A stretch of 64,000 nt of DNA from Alphaproteobacteria bacterium (GTDB lineage: Bacteria > Pseudomonadota > Alphaproteobacteria > Caulobacterales > Aquidulcibacteraceae), in contig JAIXQA010000001.1 in NCBI GenBank assembly GCA_027485915.1, positions 1-64,000 on the forward strand. Reading direction: 5' to 3'. Within the stretch, counting starts at the first letter, position 1, and each line of letters starts with the position of its first letter. The notes under the pieces were generated by a model. It was given only the letters and a program-made list of their open reading frames with translations, was not told the DNA's origin and did no database searches. Position numbers and translations under genes: made by a program. Shown one piece after another: positions 61,053 through 64,000 of this stretch.

Positions 61053-62272
61053 ATGGATATTCAGTCATGGCCGTCTTTCCTTTGTTTAATCGTCTTTCAA
61101 AATCAAAGTCCAGTGCGCTAGAGACCTCACCCGAGGCCAAAATGGGCGCGTCACTTCTGGCCTATACCAGTCCGGGTCGTCCGGTTTGGACACCACGTGA
61201 CTATGGCGCGCTGGCCCGCGAGGGGTTTCAGCGCAACGCGATTGCGTATCGGTGCGTGCGGCTTGTCGCAGAGGCGGCGGCTTCTGTGCCGCTGCGCGTC
61301 AGCGGGGGGGCAGGGCAGACGCACCGCTTTACCGCCCTTTTAGAACGGCCAAACCCGGAACAATCAGGGCCGGAACTGTTGGAAGCCTTTTTTGGGCACC
61401 TCCAGATCGCTGGAAATGGTTGGCTAGAATTAGTGGCCCTCGAAGGGCAGCCGCGCGAAATCTGTGCGCTGCGCCCAGACCGTGTTCGTATCATTCCAGG
61501 TGCCTCAGGTTGGCCTGCGGGTTGGGAGCATGAAGCCAATGGCATCAAGCGGCGTCTCTGGCGTGACCCTGTGACGGAGCGCTCGCCCATTTGTCATCTG
61601 AAGCTCTTCAATCCAAGCGATGACCTCTATGGCCAGTCGCCCTTGGAGGCAGCCGCGATTGCAGTGGACATTCACAATGCGGGTGGGGCTTGGAACAAGG
61701 CCTTGATTGACAATGCCGCCCGTCCATCGGGGGCCTTGGTGTATCGCGGCGTGTCTGGCGCGGAGCGCCTAAGCGAAGCGCAATTTGACCGGCTGAAAGC
61801 AGAACTGAATCAAGCTCACACAGGTGCGGCCAATGCGGGCCGCCCCCTCTTGCTGGAAGGCGGGCTCGAATGGACGAACATGAGCCTGACACCTGCCGAG
61901 ATGGACTTTGTTGAAGCTCGGCGCGCGGCTGCCCGCGATATTGCTTTGGCCTTCGGCGTGCCGCCCATGCTGCTGGGTATTCCGGGGGATGCCACTTACG
62001 CCAATTATAAAGAGGCCAATACCGCGTTTTGGCGACAGACCATTGTGCCCTTGGTGTCGAAGGCGGCAGCAGCTTTGGCGGCTTGGTTGAGCCCGTGGAG
62101 TGATGGGCCGCTTTTGATCCAACCGGACTTAGACCACGTGCCTGCCTTGTCGGCCGAGCGTGAGGCCTTTTGGGCTCGCCTTGAGGCGACTTCCTTCCTG
62201 ACCACGCAAGAAAAGCGCGCTTTGGCAGGTTTGGCACCTGCCGACTTGCCCGCACCTAATGGGGGTGCGTGA
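61049..62272 (+). CDS. GTA portal protein
   Basis: 407 aa, HK97-type portal family. The core shows REGFQRNAIAYRCVRLVAEAAASVPLRV near the N-terminus and EARRAAARDIALAFGVPPMLLGIPGDATYANYKEANTAFWRQTI, the most conserved part of this portal family. It forms the ring through which DNA is packed into the head. The start overlaps the terminase stop by 4 bp (ATGA). An internal ATG at codon 7 is an alternative start. Confidence 0.93.
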   Translation: MNGYSVMAVFPLFNRLSKSKSSALETSPEAKMGASLLAYTSPGRPVWTPRDYGALAREGFQRNAIAYRCVRLVAEAAASVPLRVSGGAGQTHRFTALLERPNPEQSGPELLEAFFGHLQIAGNGWLELVALEGQPREICALRPDRVRIIPGASGWPAGWEHEANGIKRRLWRDPVTERSPICHLKLFNPSDDLYGQSPLEAAAIAVDIHNAGGAWNKALIDNAARPSGALVYRGVSGAERLSEAQFDRLKAELNQAHTGAANAGRPLLLEGGLEWTNMSLTPAEMDFVEARRAAARDIALAFGVPPMLLGIPGDATYANYKEANTAFWRQTIVPLVSKAAAALAAWLSPWSDGPLLIQPDLDHVPALSAEREAFWARLEATSFLTTQEKRALAGLAPADLPAPNGGA

Positions 62273-62535
62273 TGAGCGATCTCAGCGTACCGGCCAGCTT
62301 TCGCCAAGCGCCTGATTTCCGCGTGACTTTGGCGATCCTTATCACCCTTGTTCTGCAAGCGATTGCCGCCCTTCTATGGATTGGCGCGGCGGCCCAGCGC
62401 CTTGATAATCTAGAAGCCGAGATCAAGCTGCAGCAGCCAATCCTCGAACGGATGGCGCGCATTGAAGCGCAAGTCGCCGCTGTCCACTCCAGCCTTGATC
62501 GGATCGAAAACCACATTGATGCGGAGGTAAAATGA
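62269..62535 (+). CDS. Small GTA-cluster membrane/coiled-coil protein
   Basis: 88 aa. A membrane helix (about 21-44) is followed by a predicted coiled coil rich in Leu, Ile and Glu (LDNLEAEIKLQQPILERMAR). It overlaps both neighbours by 4 bp and sits between the portal and protease genes, the place of the small ORFG3.5-type genes in other GTA clusters. No head-assembly role has been established for that group. A holin-like use is conceivable but GTA release genes usually lie elsewhere. Confidence 0.75.
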   Translation: MMSDLSVPASFRQAPDFRVTLAILITLVLQAIAALLWIGAAAQRLDNLEAEIKLQQPILERMARIEAQVAAVHSSLDRIENHIDAEVK

Positions 62536-63023
62536 CTGAGCCTCTGATCATCTCGGGTTATGCCAGTCTGTTCGGGATGCCGGATCTAGCTGGCGATGTG
62601 GTTGAGCAGGGGGCGTTTCAAACCTCACTTCGCCGTCTGCCCGCCGCCTCCATCCGCATGCTCTACCAGCACGATCCCGATAGGCCAATTGGTCGGTGGG
62701 TAGAGGCATTTGAAGACCCTGTAGGGCTTTGGATGCGTGGGCTGGTTGAGCCCAATCATCGTGACACCCAAAAGATCGCCGCCCTGATCCAGGCTGGCCT
62801 TGCCGACGGTCTCTCGATTGGCTTTCGTACCTTGGCAGCCACGCCGCGCCCATCGGGTGGGCGCGTCCTAAAGACGATTGATTTGCGAGAAGTCTCAATC
62901 GTCACCTTCCCAATGTTGCCCCGCGCCCGGTTCCGCGTGCGTGGCCTAACCCCTTCCATAAGGCCGTCAGAGCCTGCGGAACATACGCGTCGCGTTCAAC
63001 ACTCTGCCGCCCCTGCGGCTTAA
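62532..63023 (+). CDS. GTA prohead protease
   Basis: 163 aa, HK97-family prohead protease. The conserved SGYASLFGMPDLAGDVVEQGAFQTSL and MLYQHDPDRPIGRW segments are present (His in YQHD is the catalytic His of this herpes-protease-like fold), as is GLSIGFRTL with the nucleophile Ser in the GLSIGF motif. It cleaves the capsid protein or scaffold during head maturation. It precedes the capsid gene by 11 bp. Confidence 0.92.
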   Translation: MTEPLIISGYASLFGMPDLAGDVVEQGAFQTSLRRLPAASIRMLYQHDPDRPIGRWVEAFEDPVGLWMRGLVEPNHRDTQKIAALIQAGLADGLSIGFRTLAATPRPSGGRVLKTIDLREVSIVTFPMLPRARFRVRGLTPSIRPSEPAEHTRRVQHSAAPAA

Positions 63024-63034
63024 CGGAGAAGTCC

Positions 63035-64000
63035 ATGGAAACCAAAATGACCCAGTCGCCCGAAGTGCGGGCGGCTCAAAACGAGCTCATGTCTGCTTTT
63101 GAGGCCTTTCGGGCAGCCAATGACCAGAGGCTGGCTGAGATCGAACAAAAGTCCTCAGCCGATGTTTTGCTGGAAGAAAAGGTGGATCGCATTGATCGCA
63201 GCTTAACCCGCGCCCAGGCCAGCTTGGACCGGTTGTCACTGGCTGGCCTTCGCCCCGGCGCGCAACCAGGAATCGACCAAGAGCGACAAGAGGCTAAGGC
63301 TGCGTGGGCGGGCTTTATGCGTCGCGGCGAAGAAAGCGCTTTGGCGGCGATTGAGGCCAAATCCTTGTCTGTTGGCGTTGCGGCCGACGGTGGCCATGTA
63401 GCCCCGCCTGAAGTGCAGGCCACGATTGATCGCCGCATTATTGCATCCTCGCCCATGCGGCGCTTGGCTTCGATCCGGATAAGCTCGGCCAGTATCTTCC
63501 GCAAGCCAATTGCAGTTTCTGCGCCAGCTGTAGGTTGGGTTGCTGAGACCGGAACGCGCACCGAAACGGCGACGCCATCTTTAGACCTCCTATCCTTCCC
63601 AATGGGCGAGGTTTACGCCATGGCCGCGGCGACTCAAACGCTGCTCGATGATGCTTTGCTTGACATGGATCAATGGCTGGCCGGTGAGATCGCTGAAAGC
63701 TTTTCGAGCGCGGAAAGCCTCGCCTTCATCTCGGGCGATGGTGTAAACAAACCTAAGGGCCTGCTTGCCTATACAGCAGCACCAGATGCCTCTGCGACCT
63801 GGGGACAACTGGGCTATCTAGCCTCGGGCGTTGCTGGTGCGTTTCCAGCTGCCAATCCGGTCGATAAGTTGGTGGACCTCACTTATGCGCCGAGGACACC
63901 CTATCGGGCCAACGCGAGCTTCCTCATGAACCGCCGGACGGTTGGTTTGGTGCGGAAGTTTAAGGATTCTACCGGCCAATATATTTGGCAACCGTCCTTG
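63035..64000 (+). CDS. GTA major capsid protein (partial)
   Basis: 322 codons are seen and the reading frame is open to the window edge, so the 3' end is missing. The start follows ACGGAGAA by 6 bp. The N-terminus is a coiled-coil delta domain (METKMTQSPEVRAAQNELM, then LDRLSLAGLRP), which the protease would remove. The HK97 core begins near KSLSVGVAADGGHVAPPEV, with PVDKLVDLTYAPRTPYRANA and FLMNRRTVGLVRKFKDS later. It forms the GTA head. Complete capsid proteins of this class are about 390-400 aa, so about 70-80 residues are outside the window. Confidence 0.93.
   Translation, partial: METKMTQSPEVRAAQNELMSAFEAFRAANDQRLAEIEQKSSADVLLEEKVDRIDRSLTRAQASLDRLSLAGLRPGAQPGIDQERQEAKAAWAGFMRRGEESALAAIEAKSLSVGVAADGGHVAPPEVQATIDRRIIASSPMRRLASIRISSASIFRKPIAVSAPAVGWVAETGTRTETATPSLDLLSFPMGEVYAMAAATQTLLDDALLDMDQWLAGEIAESFSSAESLAFISGDGVNKPKGLLAYTAAPDASATWGQLGYLASGVAGAFPAANPVDKLVDLTYAPRTPYRANASFLMNRRTVGLVRKFKDSTGQYIWQPSL

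Overview
The window reads as one contiguous piece of an alphaproteobacterial chromosome, most like the Caulobacterales/Maricaulales side of the class. The pointers are a gene-transfer-agent (GTA) head cluster, a fpr / infA-maf-rng-yacG-tRNA-Phe neighbourhood, a large TonB-dependent receptor paired with a flavin halogenase and a LacI regulator, DUF1214/DUF1254/DUF6445 genes, and a possible CtrA box. No rRNA, insertion sequence or CRISPR array was seen. Taxonomy is inferred from gene content only.

Layout. (1) 1-796: non-coding, packed with stem-loops and a 109-bp direct repeat. (2) 797-4868, minus strand: polyamine-type ABC transporter (two permeases and an ATPase, no binding protein) followed by a GFA-family protein and a gamma-glutamyl-GABA hydrolase-like amidotransferase. 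(3) 5001-9623: housekeeping genes (RusA-like, folA, fpr, infA, maf, short RNase E/G, yacG, tRNA-Phe). (4) 9659-9923: a small element bounded by 13-bp inverted repeats. (5) 10102-21346: an apparent beta-glucan (laminarin-type) utilisation locus: secreted GH16, FucP-type sugar transporter, GH3 lipoprotein, tryptophan-halogenase-like enzyme, TonB-dependent receptor and LacI regulator, with LacI-type palindromes at three of the promoter regions. (6) 21356-28353: reductase, a Vps62-repeat protein with a possible pore-forming C-terminus, penicillin-acylase-family hydrolase, NMO-like flavoprotein and TadG-like protein. (7) 28501-34960: divergent signalling genes, including a HAMP-kinase-receiver-HPt-EAL fusion, then a CpcT/CpeT-like secreted protein. 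(8) 34965-43289: purA, dapF, dehydrogenases/reductases, lysoplasmalogenase, an EamA exporter and an Ntn-type asparaginase. (9) 43290-44330: an AT-rich island with one orphan gene. (10) 44446-50565: argB, HAD phosphatase, cupin, csaA, dapD, DUF3291, Gfo/Idh/MocA oxidoreductase, dapE. (11) 50620-59449: membrane and envelope genes (DUF1214, DUF1254, DUF6445, serine hydrolase, TonB, GMC oxidoreductase, PBP1A). (12) 59622-64000: GTA head genes (terminase, portal, small membrane protein, protease, major capsid) running off the edge.

How it fits together. The clearest functional unit is the glucan locus. The receptor would import oligosaccharides, the GH16 and GH3 would degrade glucan outside the inner membrane, the transporter would take up glucose-type sugars, and the LacI protein would respond to a product. 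The strongest novelty candidates are the Vps62-repeat/putative pore protein, the six-domain phosphorelay/c-di-GMP phosphodiesterase, the shared LacI operator set around the halogenase-receptor pair, the AT-rich orphan island and a hairpin that covers the ribosome-binding site of a dehydrogenase.
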